From positions 1 through 64,000 of the forward strand of contig JAFCCM010000002.1 in assembly GCA_017610225.1 (NCBI GenBank): a DNA stretch of 64,000 nucleotides, given 5' to 3'. The stretch's first letter is position 1. Each line of letters begins with the position of its first letter. Position numbers and translations under genes: made by a program. This document shows positions 1 through 9,087 of the stretch, piece by piece. A model generated the notes under the pieces. That model was not told the origin of the DNA, did no database searches, and saw nothing but the letters and a program-made list of their open reading frames with translations. Origin of the DNA: Candidatus Aenigmatarchaeota archaeon (GTDB lineage: Archaea > Aenigmatarchaeota > Aenigmatarchaeia > CG10238-14).

Positions 1-65
1 AGTTAGCTGAATAACAGATATCGTTTAAAATAATCAAAAAAAATATCATGAAAAAGATTATTTTC

Positions 66-608
66 TTATTCATTGACAATACCCTCTAGTGAGAACTCAC
101 CCACTTTTTTATTTTCAGAAAATAATGAAATGTTTATTAAATTAATTTTATTCTCATCACTTTTATCATCTACAAACCCTATGAAGAAAAATTCAAATGG
201 AGAAAATCTTATAGATTCACATTTTTCACTTTTTCTAATTACATCTACACTATTCTGGCAGGAGTCATAAACACTAAAAAAATCTATTAAATCTGAATGA
301 TAACATATCTTTGATATATTTTCAGGGAAAAATTTTTCTTCAAAATATATTTTTATTAAATTTCCTTTTTTTAAATCATTAATATCACAATTTATGAATG
401 AATCATCAAAAAAATAACATACATTATAATTTTCATGACCTTTATGACAAGAACCACCTATTTTTTCTTTTAGTGAAATTATTTCATTGCAACTAAAGCC
501 CTGTTTTTTATTATCGAAAATATTTTGTCGTAGAATGAAAATGAGAAAGATAGATGTTATTAAAAAAACTACGATTAAAATATTGAATTTTATACTAGGT
601 AATCTCAT
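66..608 (-). CDS. Hypothetical membrane-anchored extracytoplasmic protein
   Basis: 180 residues, family not recognised. An uncleaved-looking hydrophobic segment at about residues 8-28, after a short basic N-terminus (MRLPSIK), should anchor it with the rest outside the cell. The exported part has several cysteines (SCNE, SCHKGH, NVCYFF, NCDIN, KICYH, DSCQNS, KCES) that could form disulfides, and is rich in Asp, Glu, Lys and Phe. The next gene on the same strand is a small lipoprotein, separated by a 22-bp tandem repeat. No function can be assigned. Confidence 0.6.
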   Translation of the reverse strand: MRLPSIKFNILIVVFLITSIFLIFILRQNIFDNKKQGFSCNEIISLKEKIGGSCHKGHENYNVCYFFDDSFINCDINDLKKGNLIKIYFEEKFFPENISKICYHSDLIDFFSVYDSCQNSVDVIRKSEKCESIRFSPFEFFFIGFVDDKSDENKINLINISLFSENKKVGEFSLEGIVNE

Positions 609-628
609 ATTATATTAATTAGTTTAAT

Positions 629-672
629 ATTTAATATAAGTTTAAATAATATTTAATATAAGTTTAAATAAT
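629..672. repeat. 22-bp AT-only-rich tandem repeat, two perfect copies
   Basis: The unit ATTTAATATAAGTTTAAATA plus AT occurs at 629-650 and 651-672 without mismatch, and a partial copy precedes it. It lies between two leftward genes for secreted proteins. Each unit contains a TATA-like TTTAAATA, so it could be a duplicated promoter element for the upstream-facing gene at 66-608, or just slippage in AT-rich DNA. Confidence 0.75.
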
Positions 673-674
673 AT

Positions 675-956
675 TTATCTTAATCTTCCTGGTAATTCAC
701 TAGTATCTTGATATCTTTCTAATTCTTCCCATGTTAAAAGATTTTTTCCTCCATATGCTGAACTACCACTCATATTCATAAATCTTTGAATACTACCATC
801 TGGCAGAATTTCTGCACCAGCAAATTTTGATCCACTATTATTGATATATTCATCCATAGAACATGTTTTCACATTACAACTTCCTAGGCTTAATAATAAT
901 AAAACACTTAAAGCAATATTATAAACAGTTCTTCTAAAACCTCTATAATTTATCAT
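675..956 (-). CDS. Small lipoprotein, function unknown
   Basis: 93 residues. The N-terminus has a basic stretch (MINYRGFRR), a hydrophobic core (about 12-24) and a lipobox LGSC, with the cysteine near residue 27 as the expected lipidation site. The short mature part (CSMDEYINNSGSKFAGAE and onward) has no recognisable domain. Same strand as the exported protein at 66-608. Identity beyond lipoprotein is unknown. Confidence 0.6.
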   Translation of the reverse strand: MINYRGFRRTVYNIALSVLLLLSLGSCNVKTCSMDEYINNSGSKFAGAEILPDGSIQRFMNMSGSSAYGGKNLLTWEELERYQDTSELPGRLR

Positions 957-1290
957 AATAATCTATAAAGAACGTAAAACTTAAATACTTATCCTTTTTC
1001 AAACTACCCAAAACTAAGCAAACCTCACGCCAAAATCACGTATTCCTATATTTTAGTAAAGGTTGTATATAAAGATTTGAAAAACCGAGGAAATCCCAAA
1101 AAGATACCAAAAATCTAGATAAAATTTTATACAATAATCTTATATGAAAACTAAGAAAAATGTAGAAAATTATAAGAAAAAGGAATTTTACATTAAACAA
1201 CATGGAGGAGTTCTTAATTTCATACAATTATCAAAACTCGAGAAAACTAGTGAATCTAACCTATTTAAATACTAACCCAAGAATTTACTC
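957..1290. other. Intergenic region, no supported gene
   Basis: 334 bases between the lipoprotein and taw2. One short hydrophobic open frame (1036-1227, minus) looks like low-complexity translation and has no ribosome-binding site or family signature. The only functional signal seen is the TATA-like box at its right end. Confidence 0.5.
1262..1271 (+). promoter_or_regulatory. TATA box for taw2, implying a leaderless transcript
   Basis: TATTTAAATA is centred about 25 bases before the ATG at 1291. In archaea transcription starts about 25 bases downstream of the box centre, so the mRNA would begin at or next to the start codon. No Shine-Dalgarno sequence lies before the ATG, consistent with leaderless translation. 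Confidence 0.55.
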
Positions 1291-2130
1291 ATGATAAAAC
1301 CAATCAAACAACTACTTACCGAAAAATTAAAACTTCCGAAAAAAGAATTATCCTTACTTCCATCCAGTTACCAAAAAATAGGGGATATAGTAATAATCAA
1401 TTCCAAGAAAAAATTATGGAAATATGATAAAGAAATTGGAAAAGTAATCCTAGAAAATATCCCCAAGACAAGAACAGTTTGTAGAAGAACAGATTTTATA
1501 ACTGGACAATTTAGACAACCCAGTGTCAAAATAATATCCGGAGAAAAAAACACTGAAACTATCCACAGAGAGCATGAAATAAGTTATAAACTAGATGTAG
1601 CAAAGATTATGTTCTCAAAAGGAAATCTAACAGAAAGAAGGAGATTAATTAACCAGATAAAACAGGATGAAGTTATTGTCGATATGTTCGCTGGTATAGG
1701 TTACTTCTCTATAGGTCTAGGAAAGTTCTCAAAAGCAAAGAAAGTTTATGCGATCGAACTCAATCCAGAATCTTATCATTATCTCTGGGAAAATATTAAG
1801 CTCAATAAAGTAGAAAATAAAGTTACTCCGATGTTTGGTGATTGTAAGAAAGAATGTGAAAGTTTAGGGAAAATTGCTGATAGAGTTTTAATGGGATTAA
1901 TCCCAACACCAAAAGACTATCTAGATACTGTGATGAAAGTTATTAAAAAAAATGGAATTATTCATTATCACTCCACAATCCCAGAAGACGAGTCTCACGA
2001 GAAATTGTTGTTTGAAATTAATGATATAGCCGTCAAGTATGGATTTCAAGTTGAGTTAATATCCTGGAAAAAAGTTAAGTCTTATTCTCCAAAGGTTGAC
2101 CATGTTGTTTTGGATGTTAGAGTAATCTAA
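1291..2130 (+). CDS. taw2: tRNA-Phe wyosine aminocarboxypropyltransferase-like (Taw2/TYW2, Trm5-fold)
   Basis: 279 residues of the Trm5/TYW2 Rossmann-fold family. The SAM-binding loop is VDMFAGIGYFSIGL near residue 130, followed by an acidic strand end (YAIELNPES). The catalytic loop reads DRVLMGLIPTP instead of the NLP/NPP form of methyltransferases; a G-L-I/L-P loop is typical of TYW2, which transfers the 3-amino-3-carboxypropyl group of SAM to imG-14 at position 37 of tRNA-Phe. Trm5 (54646-55470) and Taw1 (11911-12843) are in the same window, so the pathway is complete to yW-86. A divergent Trm5-like methyltransferase is the alternative. Confidence 0.75.
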   Translation: MIKPIKQLLTEKLKLPKKELSLLPSSYQKIGDIVIINSKKKLWKYDKEIGKVILENIPKTRTVCRRTDFITGQFRQPSVKIISGEKNTETIHREHEISYKLDVAKIMFSKGNLTERRRLINQIKQDEVIVDMFAGIGYFSIGLGKFSKAKKVYAIELNPESYHYLWENIKLNKVENKVTPMFGDCKKECESLGKIADRVLMGLIPTPKDYLDTVMKVIKKNGIIHYHSTIPEDESHEKLLFEINDIAVKYGFQVELISWKKVKSYSPKVDHVVLDVRVI

Positions 2131-4652
2131 GGTAAAAATTCTTTACTATCCAGTTTCTCAGGAAGATAAGTCTCTGATAAGAATTTCAATCCACGGGAAG
2201 ACAAGGCTTCAATCTCTGCTTTAATCTTCTTATCTAACATCAACTTGATTTCTCTTTTCCACTCTTTCTTTTGAAACCAAGGGTAATCAAGAAGTTCTTT
2301 TGCCCTTTTCAAATCTCTTTCATTTGCCCTGATGACTGACTTCTCAAGTTTATAATCCTTAATATCTGATATTGTTAGTCCAATAAACTTGGCAGAAGGT
2401 GTACCTAATTGTTGAGAGGCATGAGCTAATGCCATTGATCCTGATTTGATGACTGAGTAGATGTACCAGCCATAACTATTGTGAAAAACTACTCCGCTTC
2501 CACCTACAAACGAATGTAAATCTGGAACTCCGAAATCAAATACATCCCCTCTATATTTAGTAGATTTTATCTCTTTCACCTTGACTAGAGTGATCATTGG
2601 GTTAAGGACAGGTAGAAGGTTTTCCTTCATTCTTCTGAATTTATTTGGAAGTTTATGTTTCTTTAAAGCGTCACCCAATCTCCACTTATTGATGAGCTTA
2701 TTTTTAACAGAATATGGGAACCCATGATTATTCATCAAATGAATACTGACACTTTTAACATCACCGATATTTGGGAGACCATATACACAATCGTTTTTAT
2801 ACATAACTTCTATTGTTTTTGTAGGCAAAAAAAAGTTCCTGAATTCCGGGTTAGTTCTAGTATACGGCAACCTTAGTATATTGCCTCTTATATTGCCTCT
2901 TTCAACTTCTAATAATGTGGGATTGATTTTGAATGAAAGTAATAAATTTGTTACTTGTTTTAATAACTTCTCACTCTTTGTGTAATATATAAGATTGTGA
3001 TATTTGTCAATGCTTCCATCACCATCAAAAAGACCTTTCAAAAAGTTTAACTGTACGTGTTGTGGAGAATTAAATATCACAGATGGTATTTCTTTCTTAC
3101 CCGAACTCCTAACTAAGTTTAACTCTTCAAAAACTCTGGCTAACAATGAACTTCCTATGGAAATAAATATTCCGCCTTTATTTTTACCTTCTAATCCAGT
3201 GGTTGATTTCAGACTCAATTTGTTTTTAATTATATTTTGTAACTTCTTGATTTTTTTAGTCTCTTTTTTTGATAAATGGAATCTTACATATTTCTTATCC
3301 CTATCTCCCTCGGCGACCCAAAGACCAAGTAACCACCCAACTTCTTCATTTATTTCGATTTTGTTTTTGATTTTTTGGTAACCATTGCATTGTTGGACAT
3401 AGTCTATCTCATCTACATTCTCGGTATCAGATAAACGAAACTTTTCACCTTTAATGAAAGCATAGAATTTATTTTGGACTTTCTTATCAAGATCCTTCTT
3501 TAGTATACTCGCAACATTTATCTCTTTTTCTTTAATATCACCCACCATACTTGGAAGTGAGTTAGAAACGACAATGTAATCATCTTCTTTCATGTCTTTT
3601 GCAGCTATAACTTTTATCTTATTGTCCCTGAAGACAAACAAAGAATGTGCTGGTGTTACCTTAATTGTTCCTCTGCCTCTTGTTTTGATTTCTAAAATTT
3701 CTCCATCTACTCTGTGTCTATAAGCATATTCAATATCTCTCCACTCAATTTCTCCTGTATTTTCATTCATGGCAGGAACTTCAAGTGGTAAGTGAATAAT
3801 TTCTTTGTTTTTATCTTTATGAATATGGTTTTCTAAGATTTTTCCTATTTCATCAACTATGATCTCTCCTGTCTCCTTATTCTTTACTATAACAATTTCG
3901 CTAGGGAGTATACTATCAGAATCTGTCAGTACATACACAGGCAGCTTGTGTTCATCTGCCAATCTTTTAATCAATCTCCTAGTTCCTCTTGCAGCCTGAC
4001 CTCCTGTTCCCATAAGAATACAATTATATTTTTTCCAGAACTTGTCCTCATGAAGCCTTTCAAACCCTGCGTTTTTCTCTATAACAAGAACAAAATCAGC
4101 ATCAACATCTTCAAAACCAATATCTTCAACAACCGAAGGAATAGACCATCCACCAGATCCAAGTTTAGACCAGTCAATCAAATCTCCCCTGTCTCTGACT
4201 TTAACATTTCCAACAACTACACCTTTACGGTCGGCAAGTAAATGCAATCGTTCTCTAAGAGTTTCCAAGGTTGTCTCAATATCCACGATGAGTGGATCAG
4301 ATTCTGATTGTTCTTCAAAAGTATTTTCATGAGAACCACCAATACTATGTTTCAAATTATAATACATATCCCTGATAGAAGCGTGAATATTCTCGTCAAC
4401 TATGTCCTTACAGAAAGAAGCGATAAGAAGAGTTTGCATGAATTTACGGGCATGACCAACATTAAAGAAATGTCTTTTAGATTTTTTCTCACCTAAAGTA
4501 AGAAGTTTACTGGTTTCATCCCATTTTATGTTACTGAGGGATCTAACTGGTATCTTCATTGTTGGTTTTTGTTCTTTCTTTATCTGTTCAACAATTTCCT
4601 TACCAAATTCATTCAGTTTTTTCGACGTCTTGTCTCTCAAGTTCTGACTCAA
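2127..4652 (-). CDS. top6A: DNA topoisomerase VI subunit A with in-frame intein
   Basis: The 841-residue precursor is the Spo11-like cleavage subunit of topoisomerase VI. The N-extein (1-246) holds the winged-helix CAP region with the catalytic tyrosine in IRDMYYNLKH (about 97/98) and the start of the TOPRIM fold (FVLVIEKNAGFERL, then YVLTDSD). The C-extein (726-841) resumes as SYGWYIYSVIKSGS. Splicing leaves 362 residues, the usual family length. The gene overlaps the end of top6B by 44 bases, so the two are translationally coupled, and its 3' end meets taw2 tail to tail. Some of the overlap may be 5' extension, but MSQNLRDK is the natural start in frame. Confidence 0.95.
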   Translation of the reverse strand: MSQNLRDKTSKKLNEFGKEIVEQIKKEQKPTMKIPVRSLSNIKWDETSKLLTLGEKKSKRHFFNVGHARKFMQTLLIASFCKDIVDENIHASIRDMYYNLKHSIGGSHENTFEEQSESDPLIVDIETTLETLRERLHLLADRKGVVVGNVKVRDRGDLIDWSKLGSGGWSIPSVVEDIGFEDVDADFVLVIEKNAGFERLHEDKFWKKYNCILMGTGGQAARGTRRLIKRLADEHKLPVYVLTDSDSILPSEIVIVKNKETGEIIVDEIGKILENHIHKDKNKEIIHLPLEVPAMNENTGEIEWRDIEYAYRHRVDGEILEIKTRGRGTIKVTPAHSLFVFRDNKIKVIAAKDMKEDDYIVVSNSLPSMVGDIKEKEINVASILKKDLDKKVQNKFYAFIKGEKFRLSDTENVDEIDYVQQCNGYQKIKNKIEINEEVGWLLGLWVAEGDRDKKYVRFHLSKKETKKIKKLQNIIKNKLSLKSTTGLEGKNKGGIFISIGSSLLARVFEELNLVRSSGKKEIPSVIFNSPQHVQLNFLKGLFDGDGSIDKYHNLIYYTKSEKLLKQVTNLLLSFKINPTLLEVERGNIRGNILRLPYTRTNPEFRNFFLPTKTIEVMYKNDCVYGLPNIGDVKSVSIHLMNNHGFPYSVKNKLINKWRLGDALKKHKLPNKFRRMKENLLPVLNPMITLVKVKEIKSTKYRGDVFDFGVPDLHSFVGGSGVVFHNSYGWYIYSVIKSGSMALAHASQQLGTPSAKFIGLTISDIKDYKLEKSVIRANERDLKRAKELLDYPWFQKKEWKREIKLMLDKKIKAEIEALSSRGLKFLSETYLPEKLDSKEFLP
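2478..3914 (-). mobile_element. Intein with LAGLIDADG homing endonuclease in Top6A
   Basis: Residues 247-725 (479 aa) interrupt top6A immediately after the second Asp of the TOPRIM D-x-D motif. It begins SILPSEIVIV (Ser1 nucleophile, like many archaeal polymerase inteins), has a block-B motif VTPAHS, and ends GSGVVFHN followed by Ser+1. Two LAGLIDADG motifs (VGWLLGLWVAEGD and FLKGLFDGDGS) mark a full-size endonuclease domain. All splice-junction residues are present, so it should be active in splicing. Insertion at a catalytic metal site is the usual intein habit. Confidence 0.95.
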
Positions 4653-6201
4653 ATGATTTCACCTCAGTTACTTCTTTAGCCATTTTTTGGAGTTTGGCTT
4701 TAATAACTTCTTGATTTTCTTTAGTTAATTTATTTAATGCTTCTGCAACTTCAGGAATATATCTTTCAAATATTTTCTTTTTTTGTTGATGTAATTCATA
4801 TCTTCTCTTTCCTGAAACATATCTTTGCATTCTTCTTCCTGCTTCTTGTAAAGCAAGTTTGATTTCTTTTATAATGACCTTATAAGATGCTACGGCCTGT
4901 TTAGATTCAGAAGTATAAGGAACCCAAGTTGAAGCAAAGTGAACCATAACAACTCCTGGACCCGTTGGTAAACTCTTTCCCGACTGACCAAACCCATACT
5001 TCTTCCAGTCTGTTCCTGATATAGCTTTTGTAATTGCACAATCTCCTGCCTGATACATTAATGGAACTCTGTTTGACAACCGGATTATATCAACAGTCCC
5101 TTCTTGTGGTAGTTCTCCACCATATGCTATTCCTACCTCGACTTGGAATGGATTCCCACGATAAACTGCTGGTGGTCTAGTCACAGATGAAAAGAATTCT
5201 GCCTTGATTTCTTTTTTTAATCCTGATAGTAAAAGGGATTCTCCTAATGGAGATAAACAGTCAGTAGGTGGTCTAAGCAACTTAGTGGCTTTCATGGCTT
5301 TGAACAATTTTTCTGAATTATCTATATCTAAACTTTTAGGACTTACTTTTGGATCTATTCCAGCGAGTTTACATATCTCATTAGCAGATGTTGCTCCCAC
5401 TCTTGAGAAATCATTTGTAAAGAAAGACTTAACTGTTCTTGAGCTTGTTGATTGAATCATTCTTCTAAATATACCTAATTCAACACCATATGGATGTGGT
5501 TTGATTTCTTTTGGTAGAGGTGGTAATTCCATTGTTCCCCGTTTAAATTCTATTCTTCCTCCCGGACCATCAAATATTATTTCTGCGAAAGGGTTGGCAA
5601 TAGCAACTTGTTTAACAAAGGATGTGACGCCAGATTTACTTTCAACATATCTTCCTTCAATTTCCATTTCTATTTTTAATCCATGCCATTCTTTCCCATC
5701 CTCGATATATTGATGTGAAATTATTTTTGGTTCATTTTTCTTGACATCAATCATTAATTCGTAGAAAGATGTCTTCCCATTCCCAGTTGAGGATATTATT
5801 GTTGTAGATTTACCTGTAGTTAGTTGAGAGTAAAGAACAGCTCCTTTTGTTCCAAGACCTTGTTGTCCCCTAGATTGAATAAGTTTATAGAACTTTGATC
5901 CTACAAGAAGTTTACCTAGAGTTTTTGGAATTCTTTTATCCACCATACCAGGTCCATTATCTTTGACCATAACCCTAAATCTCTCAGAAGTAGTTGGCTT
6001 AACTTCTAACCATATTCTTGGAAGAACTCTGGCCTCTTCACAAGCATCAAGAGAATTATCCACAAATTCTTTTACAACTGTTATTAAAGCCCGAGTAGGA
6101 TTATCATAACCCAATAAATGTCTGTTCTTCTCAAAAAACTCAGAAATTGATATTTCTCTATGCTCTTTTGCCATCTGTTCTGCGTTTTTTCCATCTACCA
6201 T
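4609..6201 (-). CDS. top6B: DNA topoisomerase VI subunit B
   Basis: 530 residues, the GHKL ATPase subunit that clamps DNA and drives strand passage with Top6A. Bergerat-fold motifs are clear: EFVDNSLDACEEA (about 47-60), VKDNGPGM, and GQQGLGTKGAVLYSQLTTGKS. The conserved lysine loop of the transducer domain is in the C-terminal half (FASTWVPYTSESKQAVASY). The basic, coiled C-terminus is typical. Its stop lies inside top6A and its start overlaps the KH-protein stop by 7 bases, giving an operon rio1-KH-top6B-top6A. Confidence 0.97.
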   Translation of the reverse strand: MVDGKNAEQMAKEHREISISEFFEKNRHLLGYDNPTRALITVVKEFVDNSLDACEEARVLPRIWLEVKPTTSERFRVMVKDNGPGMVDKRIPKTLGKLLVGSKFYKLIQSRGQQGLGTKGAVLYSQLTTGKSTTIISSTGNGKTSFYELMIDVKKNEPKIISHQYIEDGKEWHGLKIEMEIEGRYVESKSGVTSFVKQVAIANPFAEIIFDGPGGRIEFKRGTMELPPLPKEIKPHPYGVELGIFRRMIQSTSSRTVKSFFTNDFSRVGATSANEICKLAGIDPKVSPKSLDIDNSEKLFKAMKATKLLRPPTDCLSPLGESLLLSGLKKEIKAEFFSSVTRPPAVYRGNPFQVEVGIAYGGELPQEGTVDIIRLSNRVPLMYQAGDCAITKAISGTDWKKYGFGQSGKSLPTGPGVVMVHFASTWVPYTSESKQAVASYKVIIKEIKLALQEAGRRMQRYVSGKRRYELHQQKKKIFERYIPEVAEALNKLTKENQEVIKAKLQKMAKEVTEVKSFESELERQDVEKTE

Positions 6202-6698
6202 TTATTCACTTCCGAATATTGTTTTTCTAACCATTTATATAATGCAGAATGACTACATCCGTCAACTATTTTCATAACTGCTTCTTTTGACGAGTTTATT
6301 TCATCCCATTTTCCTAATATACTTACTGTTTTGCCACTGATTGCAAGCTTGGTATTTGTGTATTTTTCTATTAGTTTTTTTGTTTTTCCACCTGTTCCGA
6401 TTATTCTTGATTTAACAATAGTTATTCTTTTATCAGATTTTATCAGATCTGGTAAGTTTATTATCTCTAGCCCATAAACATCGTCTAATAGATACAAAGA
6501 GTCTTTGATTGAAAATCCACGACCAAACGCTTTCAACACTTGTTTGGCCTGATATACTTCTAATCCATCTCCCTCTATTTTTATGTCATCTTCTATAGTA
6601 ATAATTGTATTTGTAAGCTTTTCAATGTTTCTCCTGTCCTTTTTATCCCTGATTAGGACTTTTTTCATCTTATCTGGAATTTTAATGAAGTCAAACAT
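6195..6698 (-). CDS. KH-domain rRNA processing protein (archaeal Pno1/Dim2 homologue)
   Basis: 167 residues with two KH modules, as in archaeal Pno1/Dim2, which binds the 3' end of 16S pre-rRNA and works with the Nob1 nuclease. KH1 covers about 8-60 (degenerate loop). KH2 carries the GxxG-type loop IIGTGGKTKKLIEKYTN near residue 98 and a second strand TVSILGKWDEIN. It sits one base after rio1, and RIO1 acts in the same 40S/30S maturation step, so the gene order supports the assignment. Confidence 0.88.
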   Translation of the reverse strand: MFDFIKIPDKMKKVLIRDKKDRRNIEKLTNTIITIEDDIKIEGDGLEVYQAKQVLKAFGRGFSIKDSLYLLDDVYGLEIINLPDLIKSDKRITIVKSRIIGTGGKTKKLIEKYTNTKLAISGKTVSILGKWDEINSSKEAVMKIVDGCSHSALYKWLEKQYSEVNKW

Positions 6699-6699
6699 G

Positions 6700-7437
6700 T
6701 TATTTTATCCTCAAAAGATTAACAAGGTCTTTATAGAGTTTTTCTGGGTTAACTACACGAATATTTAATTTAGTGAAGTAAGAATTTATATTTTTAATAT
6801 CTCTTCTCAACAATTCTGGAGCAATTGGGTTCTTTTTGGTTGTACCATGGCTAAAGTCGATGAAAACTGGACCATTCTTAAAGAGTATATTGTATACACT
6901 TAAATCCCCATGAATTAGACCTGCTTTGGCAAGTTTTTTCATGTCTTTGATGATTAATTTATAGGTTTCTTCTGGATTTTCTAACCTAACATCTATTATT
7001 CTAGGTGCAACTAACCCTTCCTCTCCGATAAAGGACATTATCAAAACGTTATCAGAGTAAACGAGGGGTAAAGGACAATTAACACCAACTCTGGATGCTA
7101 TCTTGAGGTTGCTATACTCCCGTCTGCACCAGGTATAGATGAAGACCCTTCTGTTTCTTTGGATTCTACCGAATCTAGGATCTCCTAAGAGGTATTTGGC
7201 GATTGTTTTAAAGTCCATGACTCGTGTGCGGTAGACTTTGATTATCACTAATTCTTTATCTTTGGTTAAACCAGAGAAAACTACACTTTCCTTGCCTTCT
7301 TTTATCAAGGATTGGATTTGGATTTGTTTTTTTCCTAGTAACTTGTAGAGAGATAATCTTGTTTTTTCATCGAATACTCCACTAATTGTTTTAAGGTCTT
7401 TAGTGTAGTCGAGTGTTCTTTTTCTTTTGTGAACCAT
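6700..7437 (-). CDS. rio1: RIO1-type atypical serine protein kinase/ATPase
   Basis: 245 residues, compact RIO1 fold. The flexible P-loop is IKEGKESVVFSG (46-56), the ATP-binding lysine K67 sits in VIIKVYR, the flexible-loop signature YLLGDPRFG follows, the catalytic loop is IHGDLSVYNIL (D178, N183), and the metal-binding loop is FIDFSHG (D194). The last differs from the usual IDVSQ of RIO1, but keeps the essential Asp. It acts in small-subunit ribosome maturation. First gene of the operon that includes KH protein and topoisomerase VI. Confidence 0.93.
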   Translation of the reverse strand: MVHKRKRTLDYTKDLKTISGVFDEKTRLSLYKLLGKKQIQIQSLIKEGKESVVFSGLTKDKELVIIKVYRTRVMDFKTIAKYLLGDPRFGRIQRNRRVFIYTWCRREYSNLKIASRVGVNCPLPLVYSDNVLIMSFIGEEGLVAPRIIDVRLENPEETYKLIIKDMKKLAKAGLIHGDLSVYNILFKNGPVFIDFSHGTTKKNPIAPELLRRDIKNINSYFTKLNIRVVNPEKLYKDLVNLLRIK

Positions 7438-7636
7438 GGATAGTTAATTGATATTGTAATTTAAGAATGTTCCAGATTTTTGATTTTCGATGTTTTGTAT
7501 ACATCTCCTTTAGACACACATCTTTGCCACGTCACAAAATAGCATATGTTCTGCAATAATTTTTATAATTTCTTCTTTTTCTAGAAAATTTATATCTAGA
7601 TTTATTTTCTCAACCTATCACTTTAGATAATTTTTT

Positions 7637-8314
7637 CTATTTTGAATTAAAATCCAGGGAAAAAACTATTTCCTCATCCAATTTTCCTAAATCTAATAAA
7701 ACTTTTTCTCTTCTTGGATTCCCATTTGAATTTCTAAAATCTTTTTGAAATGAACCGCATTTAACTAAAACAGAATCATCAATTTTGATAAAAGATATTT
7801 GTTTCAATTTAAATTCTACTTTTCTCAATCTTGACCAAGCACCTCTTTTAATTCTTTCAATCTCATATTTTGACTTCCCACCTTTAAGTTTTTCATGCCA
7901 TTTTTTAAAAGTTCTTTCACTATCATCATATTTAACTTTACCCAGTGCTAATATTAACCCAACACATCCAAATTGTTTAATGCCTTTTGATGTAGATTCA
8001 CTATCATTAACTATAATTCTACGACTGCTTGTATTTACGGCATGAGCCTTAAAATCCCATGGAATTTTTTTGAATCCATCAAATTCTACATTACCATATT
8101 TTATGCCTGGAATTTCCATTTTATTTTTCAAAAGTTTCTCACATAAAAATTGAAAATACCAACCAATCCATTCCATTTGTTTCCAGTGTGGAAAATTTGA
8201 TTTTTTCATCTCTAAAATAGATTTTCTTCCATCCCAAATTACTGTTATCTCTTCAAGTCTATCAGAAATTTCTTTTACAATCTTTGAAAAATCTTCTTTC
8301 ATCATTTCTACCAA
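7637..8314 (-). CDS. Probable type II restriction endonuclease
   Basis: 225 residues, assigned mainly from context: it starts 11 bases after the stop of a DNA methyltransferase on the same strand. It contains a plausible PD-(D/E)xK core: VEFDG, then IPWDFKAHAVN around residues 85-105 (D-x-K), after a helix-rich N-terminus. No closer family is recognised by eye. It may start at the third Met in MVEMMKEDF. Alternatives are another nuclease or DNA-binding partner, but methyltransferase linkage favours restriction. Confidence 0.65.
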   Translation of the reverse strand: MVEMMKEDFSKIVKEISDRLEEITVIWDGRKSILEMKKSNFPHWKQMEWIGWYFQFLCEKLLKNKMEIPGIKYGNVEFDGFKKIPWDFKAHAVNTSSRRIIVNDSESTSKGIKQFGCVGLILALGKVKYDDSERTFKKWHEKLKGGKSKYEIERIKRGAWSRLRKVEFKLKQISFIKIDDSVLVKCGSFQKDFRNSNGNPRREKVLLDLGKLDEEIVFSLDFNSK

Positions 8315-8325
8315 GTCATTAATTT

Positions 8326-9087
8326 TTAGTCTTTTGTTAGACTATTTTTATTTAAGTAATAATCTAATAGAGCTTTAAAGACTATCTTTCCATTTTTATT
8401 TAAATCTCCTAACAAAAAATCTCTTTTAAGTGCATGTGCGATTACTCCTATCATCCCACTTCCCGCAAGAGGATCAAATATTAAATCTTCTCCATTGGAG
8501 AAATGTTCCATAAGGCACTGAAGTAGTTTATAAGGAAGTCTTGTGGGATATTTAGGCATATTCATTTTGTAATCTCTTTTGAAAGTCAATGTTGTTAAAT
8601 TAGATTCTCCTTTTTTACAATGATGTGTAGAACATCTCTTATGATAACACCATTTATTTCCATTTGTTATCCAAAATATTTCATAGATATTATGTGCTGG
8701 TCTAAGTTTACAAGCTGGAGCAAAATTATAACTCCAATACATTTTACCCCTCAATGTTAGTCCTTTAAATTTCATGATTTCATTATGAATTATATTGCTG
8801 TTATTCCAACCAGAAAAAATTAGTGCTTGTCCATTGTCTGTTAAGTTTTGCTTTATAGTTTCCAATAATTGTCTAATCTCATCCCCATATTCCTGAACTT
8901 TCCACTCAACATAACCATCAACTACATTATCACAATTTCTATGATAATTACTATTTTTACCACTGAATTTTATCCCAAATGGAGGATCTGTAATTATTAA
9001 ATTAGCATTAACATTTTTCCAACTACTCATATCTTTTATTTGATATTTTTTTAATAATTGATTAATTATTTTATTACTGGTTTCCAT
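8326..9087 (-). CDS. Site-specific DNA methyltransferase (amino-methyltransferase, beta-type order)
   Basis: 253 residues. Motif IV LIITDPPFGIKF at about 30-41 precedes the SAM-binding motif I FDPLAGSGMIGV near residue 204, the permuted order of beta-class N6-adenine or N4-cytosine methyltransferases. DPPF/DPPY is the target-base catalytic motif. Cysteine and histidine residues in the middle (CYHKRCSTHHCKKG) could bind zinc. With the downstream gene it forms a compact restriction-modification pair inserted between the core operon and mscS. Confidence 0.88.
   Translation of the reverse strand: METSNKIINQLLKKYQIKDMSSWKNVNANLIITDPPFGIKFSGKNSNYHRNCDNVVDGYVEWKVQEYGDEIRQLLETIKQNLTDNGQALIFSGWNNSNIIHNEIMKFKGLTLRGKMYWSYNFAPACKLRPAHNIYEIFWITNGNKWCYHKRCSTHHCKKGESNLTTLTFKRDYKMNMPKYPTRLPYKLLQCLMEHFSNGEDLIFDPLAGSGMIGVIAHALKRDFLLGDLNKNGKIVFKALLDYYLNKNSLTKD

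Noticed and set aside
1036..1227. 63-codon minus-strand frame, hydrophobic
   Set aside because: No start signal, low-complexity Phe/Leu/Ile translation of AT-rich DNA, no family resemblance.
3004..3381. 125-codon plus-strand frame
   Set aside because: Lies fully inside the top6A intein on the opposite strand; a coding shadow.
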